This document shows, in pieces, positions 55,106 through 63,479 of a stretch of DNA of 64,000 nt. The position numbers and the translations under genes are program-made. The notes below the pieces were generated by a model that made no database searches, was not told the origin of the DNA, and saw nothing but the letters and a program-made list of their open reading frames with translations. Every line of letters begins with the position of its first letter. Within the stretch, counting starts at the first letter, position 1. This DNA is from Chitinophagaceae bacterium UBA1953 (GTDB lineage: Bacteria > Bacteroidota > Bacteroidia > Chitinophagales > Chitinophagaceae), in assembly GCA_002336115.1 (NCBI GenBank), contig DDEN01000017.1:1-64000 (forward strand). Reading direction: 5' to 3'.

Positions 55106-55603
55106 ATGAAGAAACTGTTAATCCTCTTTGCGTCAGTAATTTTTATCAGCAACTTATTTGCGGGCAATAAACCCGATTCAATTCCGGCACATTTGAAAAA
55201 TGCACCTTTTCCCGACTTCAAACTATTATTAGCCGACAGCACTACTGTTTTTTACAACGATGGATTATCGAAAAAGAAAAATATAATCCTTATAGGTTTC
55301 AGCCCGGAATGTGAACATTGCCGGCACCAGACAGAAGAGTTGCTGAAACATATCAAGGAGTTTAAAGAAACCCAGATTGTTATGTCCACCACCCTTCCAT
55401 TTGAGAAGATGAAGGCTTTTTATAAAGAAATGAACATTTCAAAATATAAAAATATCATTATGGGCCGTGATGTTCTTTTCTACTTTCCAAAATATTTCAG
55501 AAACGGGTACCTGCCGGGTATTGCTGTTTATAATAAAAAAAGAACTCTCCTGAACTTTTACGACGGTGGCGTAAAAACAGAAGAGTTGATTAAACTGCTG
55601 AAT
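55106..55603 (+). CDS. Exported thioredoxin-like protein
   Basis: The ~166-residue protein is taken from ATG 55106 (the frame extends upstream without a plausible signal peptide). A signal peptide (1-18, LLILFASVIFISNLFAG) precedes a thioredoxin-like fold with the redox pair C-E-H-C in IGFSPECEHCRHQTEELLKH (about residues 68-87). It lacks the typical CGPC and probably reduces extracytoplasmic disulfides. It diverges from efp and converges on the BlaR1-like gene. Confidence 0.8.
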
Positions 55604-55609
55604 TAGCTT

Positions 55610-57472
55610 TTATTTGTTTGGCTCAAGCCTTATTACATCATATACTTTTTCCAAATTTAAAGAAGCAGTTTTCTTTTTTGTTGTAATAATGATAACACCA
55701 TTCTTGCCTTTTTCACCATAAATTTTTGTTGCCGATTCATCTTTTAAAACATCAATACTTTCAATACTGTTAGGCTCAAGTTTCTCAATATCAGCTTTGG
55801 TTGCTTCTTTACCATCAATAAAATAAACCGGGCTGTTGGCAGCTTCAGCAGGATGCCCCACTACAATTTTTTCCACAACATTTGTAGTTGTTACGTTAGC
55901 AGTACCAGTTGACGTAACAGTAACAGTTGAAATTTTTGCAGGAGGCGGTGGCGGCGGCACTACAGGCGCAAAAGCGCCATATTTATTTTCATAAAAACTC
56001 TTCTTTTTATTCCATTCGTTCAAAGTAACGGCTTCAACAATTTTCATGTTTTTGTCTTTCACTATTATAACAGATTCACCCTGGTTATCAGCAACAGTTA
56101 CATAATATCCTTTTTTGCTTAATGTGGGCTTATCAGTGATAGTAAGAGCTATTGTTGTAGCTGCCGGCGGTGGCGGCGGTGGATCCATCATTGTTCCATA
56201 TTTTGCCTCCATTTCGGCCCTGTCTTTTGCATCATTTAAATCATACTCCTCAGTTTTATCATTTTTAAGTACAATTTTTACTTTGTTAGTTCCATCGGTT
56301 TTATAAATATTCACAGTCTTTATTTCACCAGCAAGTTTCAGGTTAGTTGCAGATGGTGCCGGAGGAGGGGGCGGCGGAAGTTTCCCGTATTTCTTTTCAA
56401 ACTCTTCTTTTTGCTTTGCATCGTTAAGGTTATACGCTTCTCTTTTCCCGTTTTTCAAAACAATTTCAACCTGCTGAACAGTATCATTTTTAGTAACATT
56501 AATTGTAACAATATCCTTTTCCATTGCCAAAGGAGCAGGTACAGTATCCAATTGCAACGAAACAGGAGTTGCATTGAAAAGCGTTGCTACCTCCTGGTGC
56601 TTGCTGTTATTGTAATTATTTCTGAAGGCAAGTAACATAACTGCAATCAGCGGCAGTATAAACATGAACCTCAGTAACTGCACTTTGGCAGACTTTATTT
56701 TGTTCATCATAACAATTCTGTTTTTTAAAGAATTAAAATTAAATTTTGGTGCAAGGCTGAATTGTGTGTTTCCTATTACTTTCAGTAAAAGATATTGATA
56801 TTGCTTTTTGTCAATACCTTCTTCCAGCACCTGGTGATCGGCTATAAATTCAAGGTTTTGCCTGATGGCTTTGCGCATAAGCCATGCAAAAGGATTAAAC
56901 CAAAGGATGATAAACAGAAATTCAGCCAGTAAAATATCAATGCTGTGTTTTTGTTTTACATGAACAAACTCGTGACGGATAATTTCCTGTAATTCCTCTT
57001 CTGAATGCAGCGATCTGTTAATATAAATGGAATTATGAAACGAAAAGGGAATGATGTTTTCATTTACATGATAAAGATTCACATCACCGTTTGATACAAC
57101 AACCGATCTGGCTTTTATTTTCCGCATTGCGTAAATCTGTATCAATAAACGTATAAGCATAACAGCAATGCCTGTAAAGAAAACGAACAGCAGAACAGAT
57201 TCCCGATTTATGAATATTTCTTTCTGCTTCACTAACTGAATATTTCCAATTAAGGGTACAAATCGCACTACAGTTGATTGCTGCAACTCATGGTGAAAAA
57301 GAAAATCTGTAATGTTGAACAATGGAATAAAAAAACAAAGAAGGCTGTAACCAATCAAATACCACCTGTTCCAGCTATAAAATGTAAGATGGCGAAGAAA
57401 CAATTGGTAAAATATATATACAACAGCAAGAGCAATTGAAACCTTAAAAAGATATTCTATTAATGAAGGCAT
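55610..57472 (-). CDS. BlaR1-like M56 peptidase with proline-rich repeats and plug-like tail
   Basis: The 620-residue membrane sensor. Residues 1-300 form the M56/BlaR1 core: four membrane helices around the zinc protease motif IIRHEFVHVKQKHS (HExxH) with downstream ADHQVLEEG. Instead of a penicillin-binding sensor domain it has three periplasmic repeat units, each ending in a (Y/K)YG followed by a poly-Pro run (about 360-510), and a C-terminal TonB-plug-like segment (VYFIDGKEATKADIEKLEPN to IYGEKGKNGVIIITTK). BlaI, 29 bp upstream, is the likely target cleaved on signal, derepressing this operon. The signal is unknown. Confidence 0.85.
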   Translation of the reverse strand: MPSLIEYLFKVSIALAVVYIFYQLFLRHLTFYSWNRWYLIGYSLLCFFIPLFNITDFLFHHELQQSTVVRFVPLIGNIQLVKQKEIFINRESVLLFVFFTGIAVMLIRLLIQIYAMRKIKARSVVVSNGDVNLYHVNENIIPFSFHNSIYINRSLHSEEELQEIIRHEFVHVKQKHSIDILLAEFLFIILWFNPFAWLMRKAIRQNLEFIADHQVLEEGIDKKQYQYLLLKVIGNTQFSLAPKFNFNSLKNRIVMMNKIKSAKVQLLRFMFILPLIAVMLLAFRNNYNNSKHQEVATLFNATPVSLQLDTVPAPLAMEKDIVTINVTKNDTVQQVEIVLKNGKREAYNLNDAKQKEEFEKKYGKLPPPPPPAPSATNLKLAGEIKTVNIYKTDGTNKVKIVLKNDKTEEYDLNDAKDRAEMEAKYGTMMDPPPPPPAATTIALTITDKPTLSKKGYYVTVADNQGESVIIVKDKNMKIVEAVTLNEWNKKKSFYENKYGAFAPVVPPPPPPAKISTVTVTSTGTANVTTTNVVEKIVVGHPAEAANSPVYFIDGKEATKADIEKLEPNSIESIDVLKDESATKIYGEKGKNGVIIITTKKKTASLNLEKVYDVIRLEPNK

Positions 57473-57501
57473 AATGACTTTATTAAGTTTTAAAACGCTG
57501 T

Positions 57502-57864
57502 TTATTTCCGTCCTTCAATCATTTCAATAATTTCCTTGAGCTCTGAAGGAGATAATTTTTTCTGCTCAACAAAAAAATTCACAAGTTCTTTATACGAGTT
57601 CTCGAAATACTCTTTCACAAACCCATTCATAAATTTTTTCTTGTATTCTTCTTCTGTAATGGCAGGTTTATATAAATAAGCATTGCCAACCATTCTGCTG
57701 ATCAGATAGCCTTTTTTCTCAAGGTTTTTAATTGTAGAAGCAAGTGTTGTGTAAGGAATTTCAACATCAAGATTATCCAGGAAAGACTTCACATTTCCTT
57801 CCCCATTGCGCCATACTGCTTTCATGGCTTCTTCTTCCTGCTGAGAAAGTTTTTCAACCATCAT
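57502..57864 (-). CDS. BlaI/MecI-family transcriptional repressor
   Basis: The 120-residue winged-helix repressor has LSQQEEEAMKAVWRNGEGNV, TTLASTIKNLEKKGYLISRMVGNAYLYKP, and a dimerising C-terminus. It binds palindromic operators and is inactivated when the BlaR1-type protease encoded 29 bp downstream cleaves it. The frame has two adjacent Met codons at the start (57864 or 57861). The first ATG is part of the operator palindrome itself. Antibiotic link not implied: in Bacteroidota such pairs often respond to envelope signals. Confidence 0.92.
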   Translation of the reverse strand: MMVEKLSQQEEEAMKAVWRNGEGNVKSFLDNLDVEIPYTTLASTIKNLEKKGYLISRMVGNAYLYKPAITEEEYKKKFMNGFVKEYFENSYKELVNFFVEQKKLSPSELKEIIEMIEGRK

Positions 57865-57901
57865 TACGAATTTTTCGTAAATCTACGAAAAATTCGTAAT
57901 G
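57862..57901. promoter_or_regulatory. BlaI operator: perfect 18-bp palindrome over the start codon
   Basis: CATTACGAATTTTTCGTA (57862-57879) is exactly complementary to 57884-57901, with a four-base centre. Each arm is itself a dyad (TTACGAA-TTT-TTCGTAA and TACGAA-AAA-TTCGTA), so two dimer sites are stacked. The right arm, read on the minus strand, contains the blaI ATG, and a -7 box TAAATTTG lies at 57905-57912. Repressor binding would block initiation and autoregulate the pair. Confidence 0.75.
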
Positions 57902-57904
57902 ATC

Positions 57905-57912
57905 CAAATTTA
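57905..57912 (-). promoter_or_regulatory. Candidate -7 box of blaI operon
   Basis: On the minus strand this reads TAAATTTG, matching TAnnTTTG, immediately upstream of the operator palindrome; the predicted start site falls inside the operator. Confidence 0.4.
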
Positions 57913-57928
57913 TTTTTCTCTTTCCGTA

Positions 57929-58444
57929 TTATTGCTCACAAAGTTCCTTAAGGCTTTTTAAACCTTCTTCAAACTGGCGGTTCAGTTGTTTGTTAATGAT
58001 TGGCCCCATAATCCGTGCTATTGGAAATGGTAATTCGCCGGAATTACGCCAAACAGTTTTTGTTCCATCGGCAGTTTCGGTAAAATCCCAGGCATCCATT
58101 GCTTCTGACTTCCATGGCCTGATGAATTTCAGATCAAAGTTCACAGCTTTACCAGGTGCTATTGAGCGTATTGTTAAGTGCCCCTCACCTACCTTTTTTC
58201 CATTCCAGTGATATTTATGCCCTACATGGCCGGGATCACCAGATATAGTTGCCATTGCCTCAGGGTCGGTTTTTTGCCAGGGATTCCATTGCTTATAATG
58301 ATTGAGGTCAGCCACTTTATTGTAAACTTCTGCTGCAGGCCGGTTAATAATGATGCATTTTTCGATCAAATACTTGTTGGGAAGTATGGCAGCCCACAAA
58401 AGCACAAGCCCAAAAACAACCAAAATGAAATAAACAATGACCAT
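57929..58444 (-). CDS. SRPBCC (polyketide cyclase/START-like) membrane-anchored protein
   Basis: The ~171-residue protein is taken from ATG 58444. The frame also allows ATG 58492, but longer versions run into the mdh leader. An N-terminal membrane helix (VIVYFILVVFGLVLLWAAIL) is followed by an SRPBCC ligand-binding fold: KCIIINRPAAEVYNKVADLN, HYKQWNPWQKTDPEA, FIRPWKSEAMDAWDF and a C-terminal helix. Such proteins bind hydrophobic ligands. Function is unknown; it lies between the BlaI pair and mdh, on the minus strand. Confidence 0.75.
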   Translation of the reverse strand: MVIVYFILVVFGLVLLWAAILPNKYLIEKCIIINRPAAEVYNKVADLNHYKQWNPWQKTDPEAMATISGDPGHVGHKYHWNGKKVGEGHLTIRSIAPGKAVNFDLKFIRPWKSEAMDAWDFTETADGTKTVWRNSGELPFPIARIMGPIINKQLNRQFEEGLKSLKELCEQ

Positions 58445-58481
58445 GATTTTTTTTTTAAACCAATAAAGATAATTTCCTTTT

Positions 58482-58510
58482 TTGACTTTCATCAACCTCC
58501 AATACCTTTG
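58482..58510 (+). promoter_or_regulatory. Promoter of mdh
   Basis: TTG (58482-58484) and TACCTTTG (58503-58510), 18 bp apart, fit the Bacteroidota promoter pattern and would give a leader of about 36 bases before the ATG at 58553. A second TAAATTTG lies at 58535-58542, nearer the ATG. Confidence 0.6.
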
Positions 58511-58552
58511 CAGCACAATTTTATTCTTCACAATTAAATTTGTTGACTTATT

Positions 58553-59482
58553 ATGAAAGTTACTGTTGTAGGTGCCGGAGCTGTAGGAGCTACTTGTGCC
58601 GATAATATTGCACGTAAAGAAATTTGCCGTAAGGTTGTTTTGCTCGACATTAAAGAAGGTCTTGCTGAAGGTAAGGCTCAGGACATGATGCAAACTGCCA
58701 CTCTTCTCGGCTTTGATACAAAAATTACCGGTGTAACGGGTGATTATAGCAAAACTTCTGACAGTGATGTAGTGGTAATTACATCAGGTCTTCCACGCAA
58801 ACCCGGAATGACCCGTGAAGAACTGATTTCTGTAAACGCAGGTATTGTAAAAAATGTTTGCGAAGAAATTCTGAAATATTCTCCCAATGCAATCATCATC
58901 ATTGTAAGCAACCCGATGGACACAATGACTTACCATGCATTGAAAGCAACCAACCTGCCAAAGAACAGAGTTATTGGTATGGGTGGCACACTCGACAGCA
59001 GCCGTTTCAAATACCAGATCAGCCAGCACTTACGTTGCAGCCCTTCTGATTTGAGTGGCGTTGTAATTGGCGGCCACGGCGATACTACAATGATTCCGTT
59101 AATCCGTCATGCGTCATGGAACAGTGTACCGGTAACAAACTTTCTTACACAGGAGCAACAGGATAAAATTGTAAAAGACACAATGGTTGGCGGTGCCACA
59201 CTTACAGGTTTATTAGGAACTTCAGCATGGTACGCACCTGGAGCAGCAGTTGCGAAATTAGTTGAATCAATTTTACGTGATGAAAAGAAACTCCGTACCT
59301 GTAGTGTTTATCTTGATGGTGAATATGACCAGAAAGATATTTGTCTTGGAGTACCTGTTGTTATTGGCAAAAACGGTTGGGAAAGAATTGTTGACCTTCA
59401 GTTGTCAGAAGATGAACAGGCCGCATTCAACAAAAGTGCAGATGCTGTAAGAGCAATGAATGATGTGCTGAAAACATTATAA
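58553..59482 (+). CDS. mdh: Malate dehydrogenase
   Basis: The 309-residue enzyme of the lactate-dehydrogenase-like malate dehydrogenase group interconverts malate and oxaloacetate with NAD in the TCA cycle. It has the Rossmann start KVTVVGAGAVGATCADNIA, Asp in VLLDIKEGLAEGKAQDM that selects NAD, VVITSGLPRKPGMTREELI, the NPMDTMTYHALK segment (Met typical of malate rather than Gln of lactate), and the catalytic His in VIGGHGDTTMIPLI. Full length. The promoter is discussed above and a terminator follows. Confidence 0.95.
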   Translation: MKVTVVGAGAVGATCADNIARKEICRKVVLLDIKEGLAEGKAQDMMQTATLLGFDTKITGVTGDYSKTSDSDVVVITSGLPRKPGMTREELISVNAGIVKNVCEEILKYSPNAIIIIVSNPMDTMTYHALKATNLPKNRVIGMGGTLDSSRFKYQISQHLRCSPSDLSGVVIGGHGDTTMIPLIRHASWNSVPVTNFLTQEQQDKIVKDTMVGGATLTGLLGTSAWYAPGAAVAKLVESILRDEKKLRTCSVYLDGEYDQKDICLGVPVVIGKNGWERIVDLQLSEDEQAAFNKSADAVRAMNDVLKTL

Positions 59483-59502
59483 TTCCGGCTTTTGAATAAA
59501 CA

Positions 59503-59536
59503 AAAAAACGGCTTCATAAATATGAAGCCGTTTTTT
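59503..59536. terminator. 16-bp bidirectional terminator
   Basis: AAAAAACGGCTTCATA (59503-59518) pairs perfectly with TATGAAGCCGTTTTTT (59521-59536). It serves mdh and the convergent MFS gene. Confidence 0.88.
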
Positions 59537-59552
59537 ATACAGTACTATTTTT

Positions 59553-60815
59553 TCAGGAAGTCACTTCATCTCCTTCCACATAATTCAGATCCTTATGAAA
59601 TGTTTCCTCTGTAAAGTAAGCTGCAATTAAGGTAACAGCAATCACAATAACCCCTGTAATAACACCACTTTTCGTGAGCGACCATTTCCACGATTTCTGA
59701 AAAACATCAAGAAACATCATATTAATTAAAGGCAAGGAACCCCGTATCATATTTGGTATTGTGGTTGCAGCCGTAGCACGCAGGTTCGTACCAAACTGCT
59801 CGGCTCCCATTGTTACAACAATTGCCCAGAAACCTGTACTGAAACCAAGGAGAGTACAAATAATGTACATAGCAGTATCAGAATTATTCAAGGGGGAAAA
59901 GAATAAGACTATGGAAATAATAGTGAGTGCATAAAATATGAAAAGTGCCTTTTTGCGGCTCCTGAAATACTGGCTTATTAGCCCGATAGTTATACCTCCT
60001 ACAGCAATAGCAGAGTATGTAAACATTACTGCACGTCCGCTGTCGATATGAGCATTGGCATAAAAGTCTTTTGCAAAACGGTTACTGAGATTTACAAGTA
60101 TTCCAACTACAAACCAGTTTGGAAGACCGATGAGTATAGAAAGAAAATATTTCCGGAAGCGTCCGGCATTGTTAAAAAACATCAACACATTTCCACGAGT
60201 AATGTTTGATTCTTTTACTTCTTTAAACATGCCGCTTTCTGCAACACTTACACGCAACAACAGAAGTGCAATACCTAAAGCACCTCCGATTTTATAACAT
60301 AGCCTCCAGTCGTTTGTAATTTTGTAAGTAAGATAAGCAAACACAGCCCCGAACACTCCAATTCCCGCAACAAGTGATGTACCTATTCCTCGTTTATTTT
60401 TTGGCAAAAGCTCACTAACCAGTGTAATTCCAGCACCAAGTTCTCCAGCCAGGCCAACTCCTGCTACAAATCTTGCAATGGCATAATGATTAACTGTTGT
60501 TACGTATGCTGTAGCAAAATTTGCAACTGAATATAAAAGGATGGAACCAAACAAAACACTCAGCCTTCCTTTTTTATCGCCAAGAATTCCCCATAAAAAA
60601 CCGCCAAGCAGCAACCCAATCATTTGCCAGTTGATGATTTTTGTACTTGCAGCAAGTATTTCTGCTGTATTAGCTTTATCAACACCAACACCGGCAAGGC
60701 TTGGCTCTCTTACAATTGTAAACAGCAGCAAATCATAAATATCAACAAGGTAGCCAAGAGCAGCTACAATAACAGGAATAGTAAGAACTGCATTTGATTG
60801 ATGCGCAGGCTTCAT
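59553..60815 (-). CDS. MFS transporter, metabolite:H+ symporter type
   Basis: The 420-residue permease has twelve hydrophobic segments. The between-helix 2/3 signature is WGILGDKKGRLSVLFGS, and helix 4/5 carries RFVAGVGLAGELGAGITLVSELLPKNKRG, typical of the sugar/metabolite-H+ symporter branch. It imports or exports a small organic solute; which one is not readable. It ends the minus-strand group: the DedA gene ends 5 bp upstream, so they are cotranscribed. Confidence 0.85.
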   Translation of the reverse strand: MKPAHQSNAVLTIPVIVAALGYLVDIYDLLLFTIVREPSLAGVGVDKANTAEILAASTKIINWQMIGLLLGGFLWGILGDKKGRLSVLFGSILLYSVANFATAYVTTVNHYAIARFVAGVGLAGELGAGITLVSELLPKNKRGIGTSLVAGIGVFGAVFAYLTYKITNDWRLCYKIGGALGIALLLLRVSVAESGMFKEVKESNITRGNVLMFFNNAGRFRKYFLSILIGLPNWFVVGILVNLSNRFAKDFYANAHIDSGRAVMFTYSAIAVGGITIGLISQYFRSRKKALFIFYALTIISIVLFFSPLNNSDTAMYIICTLLGFSTGFWAIVVTMGAEQFGTNLRATAATTIPNMIRGSLPLINMMFLDVFQKSWKWSLTKSGVITGVIVIAVTLIAAYFTEETFHKDLNYVEGDEVTS

Positions 60816-60820
60816 TTTAA

Positions 60821-61783
60821 TTATTCAGCTTTTGTTCCGGTTTCTTTTTTTGATTTACCAAACAGTAATTTCCAGAATACGGGGGCGGTGGTAACTATGA
60901 TTATAACAATAACAATCAGTTCAAGTTTATCTTTCAGTTCAATACCGAACTGGTTCATAACCCATATCTGCAGAAAATGCCCTGCGAAAATCATACTTGT
61001 TACCCATGCCACACTACCTATAATATTAAAGTACATGAATTTCTTCTTATCCATGTCAACTATACCTGCAACAATGGGGGCAAACGTACGGATGAACGGA
61101 AGAAACCTTGCAAACACAATGGCAATTACGCCATGCTTTTCGTAAAACTCATGAGCTTCGTGCAGATAACGCTTTTTAAACAACAGGTTATCCTTCCAGT
61201 TATACATAGCCGGGCCTATTTTTTTGCCTGTCCAGTACCCAACAACATTACCAAATATTCCTACAAATGAGATTAAACTGCAAAGTACCAGCAGTGATAA
61301 CCATTCATTATTTACAGACCCAAGCCCGAATAAACTCAGAAACTCATGTGCAAGATTGCTGCTGTAAATACCTGCAACAAACAGTAAACTATCGCCTGGC
61401 AGAAAAAATCCTACAAACAAACCGGTTTCAGCAAAAATGATAAACAGTAATAACCACAGCCCGCCATATTTTATATAAAACATCGGGTTAAGAATATCCT
61501 TCCACGTAAACACTTTGTGCATGGATACAACTGCACCCTCAATTAAATCACTTTTTGCAATCTTTATTGCTTTGTATTCTTTTGCATCGAACGTTAGTGA
61601 ATCGCCGCCTTCAGCCACAATATCAATCGTTCCGTTTTTTGTTGTGTGGTAATCTTTTCCATCAATTGTAAAAGCATCAACCGGTGCTTCGTACTGGTTT
61701 AATACTTTTATTTTTACCTGTTGAGCGCCAATAGTTCCGGCAAAAAGAATTGCTGCAAGCAATAAGATAAATCGCATATTCAT
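60821..61783 (-). CDS. DedA-family membrane protein with N-terminal periplasmic extension
   Basis: The ~320-residue protein is taken from the ATG at 61783 (61777 is also possible; upstream frames overlap the DctA gene). The N-terminus is a signal peptide (MRFILLLAAILFAGTIGAQQ) plus about 75 beta-rich residues absent from classical DedA (about 200-220 residues). From about residue 105 comes the DedA/SNARE-associated core: LLLFIIFAETGLFVGFFLPGDSLLFVAG, then KHGVIAIVFARFLPFIRTFAP with the conserved Arg and Pro. DedA proteins are thought to flip undecaprenyl phosphate or other lipids. Confidence 0.85.
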   Translation of the reverse strand: MNMRFILLLAAILFAGTIGAQQVKIKVLNQYEAPVDAFTIDGKDYHTTKNGTIDIVAEGGDSLTFDAKEYKAIKIAKSDLIEGAVVSMHKVFTWKDILNPMFYIKYGGLWLLLFIIFAETGLFVGFFLPGDSLLFVAGIYSSNLAHEFLSLFGLGSVNNEWLSLLVLCSLISFVGIFGNVVGYWTGKKIGPAMYNWKDNLLFKKRYLHEAHEFYEKHGVIAIVFARFLPFIRTFAPIVAGIVDMDKKKFMYFNIIGSVAWVTSMIFAGHFLQIWVMNQFGIELKDKLELIVIVIIIVTTAPVFWKLLFGKSKKETGTKAE

Positions 61784-61808
61784 TGTGTACATAAATCGTT
61801 CAAATAGT

Positions 61809-63332
61809 TTAAGCAGTTGTAATATCTCCATCATTTAATTCACCTTCCCATTTACTTACAACCGAAGTTGCAAGGGCATTGCCCACAACATTGGTCATGC
61901 TTCTGAACATATCGCAGAAATGATCAATAGGCAAGATCAAGGCAACCCCTTCAGGTGGAATTTTAAACATAGCACAGGTTGCCAACACAACCACAAGCGA
62001 TGCTCTTGGCACACCTGCAATGCCTTTGCTTGTGAGCATGAGCACAAGTAACATGGTTAACTGTGTTCCCAGATCAAGATGAATTCCATAAGCCTGTGCA
62101 ATAGCGAGACTGGCGAAAGTCATATACATCATACTGCCATCAAGATTAAATGAATAACCAAGCGGCAATACAAAAGACACTATTTTGTTTTTGCACCCAA
62201 AACGCTCAAGCTCTTCCGTTAGTTTTGGAAAAACGGCTTCACTGCTTGTTGTACTGAAGGCAATTAACAGCGGCCCGCCTATCCGTTTCAGCAGCGTATT
62301 CATTCTTGCACCCAATACAAGATAACCAACACCTATAAGTAACAGCCAGAGTAAAAATATACCAACTAAGAAATAAGCGAAGTAAACAAAATAGAAATGA
62401 AAAATTCCCAAACCTTTAGCAGCTACAACTGCTGCCAGAGCGCCAAACACACCCAGCGGTGCAAAATTCATAACATAATTCACCATTTTTAAAATGATAT
62501 GCGAAGCCACATCAAGTGCCTTTACCAACGGCTTTGCATAATCGCCAATTGCCGCAGCCGCCACCCCAAAGAAAATCGAAAACACAACGATCTGTAATAT
62601 TTCATTGGCGGCCATTGCCTCAATAAGGCTTTTGGGAATAATATGCTCTACAAAATTCTGCAGAGAAAACGTGGATGTTTTAGTCATCAGATCTTTTACA
62701 CCTTCCGTATCGGCCTGTGAAAGATTAATGTAGGCACCCGGTTTAAATACATTTACCAGCAACATGCCCAGTAACAAAGAGGTAAGAGATGCAGAGATAA
62801 ACCATAGCAAAGCTTTTCCTCCTACCCTGCCTACCGCTTTTAAATCGCCGAGTTTAGCTATACCAACCACCAACGTTGTAAATACCAATGGAGCAATTAT
62901 CATCTGAACAAGGCGGATGAAGATACTACTGAGAAGTTTTATTAAATCTGAAAAACTTTTGATAGCTGAAATAACAACCGTTCCATCATGAGGTTGTTTT
63001 ATTTCGGATGAGATATTTCCTTTGATTTTTTGAGAAGAAATTGTGTATGGTATCTGATCAGTTAAAGAATTATTCTGTTCAACAACCCAAATGCCTAATT
63101 TATCAACACTATCCTTGATTCTTTTAAAATCAATACTTTTTGCCACAATAACTTCCTGATAAATAGCCTTGCCATCTACCTTTAACGTTATCGTATCTTT
63201 CCCGACAAAATCTTTTCTGGGAATGTAATTTATTTTATTACCCGTACCATACTCATGCACAATATACCCCACCACAATACCCAACGCCATTGCCAGCAAA
63301 ATATAAATCGTTAAACGGTTACCCTTTCCCAT
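61809..63332 (-). CDS. DctA/GltP-type dicarboxylate/amino-acid symporter with large loop insertion
   Basis: The 507-residue transporter is taken from ATG 63332 (the frame extends 46 codons further, basic and without homology). The core has FSTTSSEAVFPKLTEELERFG (hairpin 1), YSFNLDGSMMYMTFASLAIAQ (substrate and cation site), and TSKGIAGVPRASLVVVLATC, all of the DAACS family. It takes up C4-dicarboxylates or acidic amino acids with H+/Na+. An extra ~110-residue extracytoplasmic segment lies between the first two helices, absent from typical members of ~430 residues. Confidence 0.88.
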   Translation of the reverse strand: MGKGNRLTIYILLAMALGIVVGYIVHEYGTGNKINYIPRKDFVGKDTITLKVDGKAIYQEVIVAKSIDFKRIKDSVDKLGIWVVEQNNSLTDQIPYTISSQKIKGNISSEIKQPHDGTVVISAIKSFSDLIKLLSSIFIRLVQMIIAPLVFTTLVVGIAKLGDLKAVGRVGGKALLWFISASLTSLLLGMLLVNVFKPGAYINLSQADTEGVKDLMTKTSTFSLQNFVEHIIPKSLIEAMAANEILQIVVFSIFFGVAAAAIGDYAKPLVKALDVASHIILKMVNYVMNFAPLGVFGALAAVVAAKGLGIFHFYFVYFAYFLVGIFLLWLLLIGVGYLVLGARMNTLLKRIGGPLLIAFSTTSSEAVFPKLTEELERFGCKNKIVSFVLPLGYSFNLDGSMMYMTFASLAIAQAYGIHLDLGTQLTMLLVLMLTSKGIAGVPRASLVVVLATCAMFKIPPEGVALILPIDHFCDMFRSMTNVVGNALATSVVSKWEGELNDGDITTA

Positions 63333-63479
63333 GCTCCGGATTTTATGTGGCGCAATATACGTTTTTAGTGTTTGAAAGATGCGGGCTTTGCAACCGTTGA
63401 TAAATCTTTTGATCGTTTTATCGAATAAATCGATATTTTTCCAAATCTTTTTTGAGAAACTAAATTTCAACTATACAAT

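Noticed and set aside
55610..57864. Beta-lactam resistance sensor
   Set aside because: The BlaR1-like protein lacks a penicillin-binding sensor domain and no beta-lactamase gene is nearby.
58490..58693. Longer start for the SRPBCC gene
   Set aside because: It would run antisense into the start of mdh and its promoter; no signal or domain starts there.
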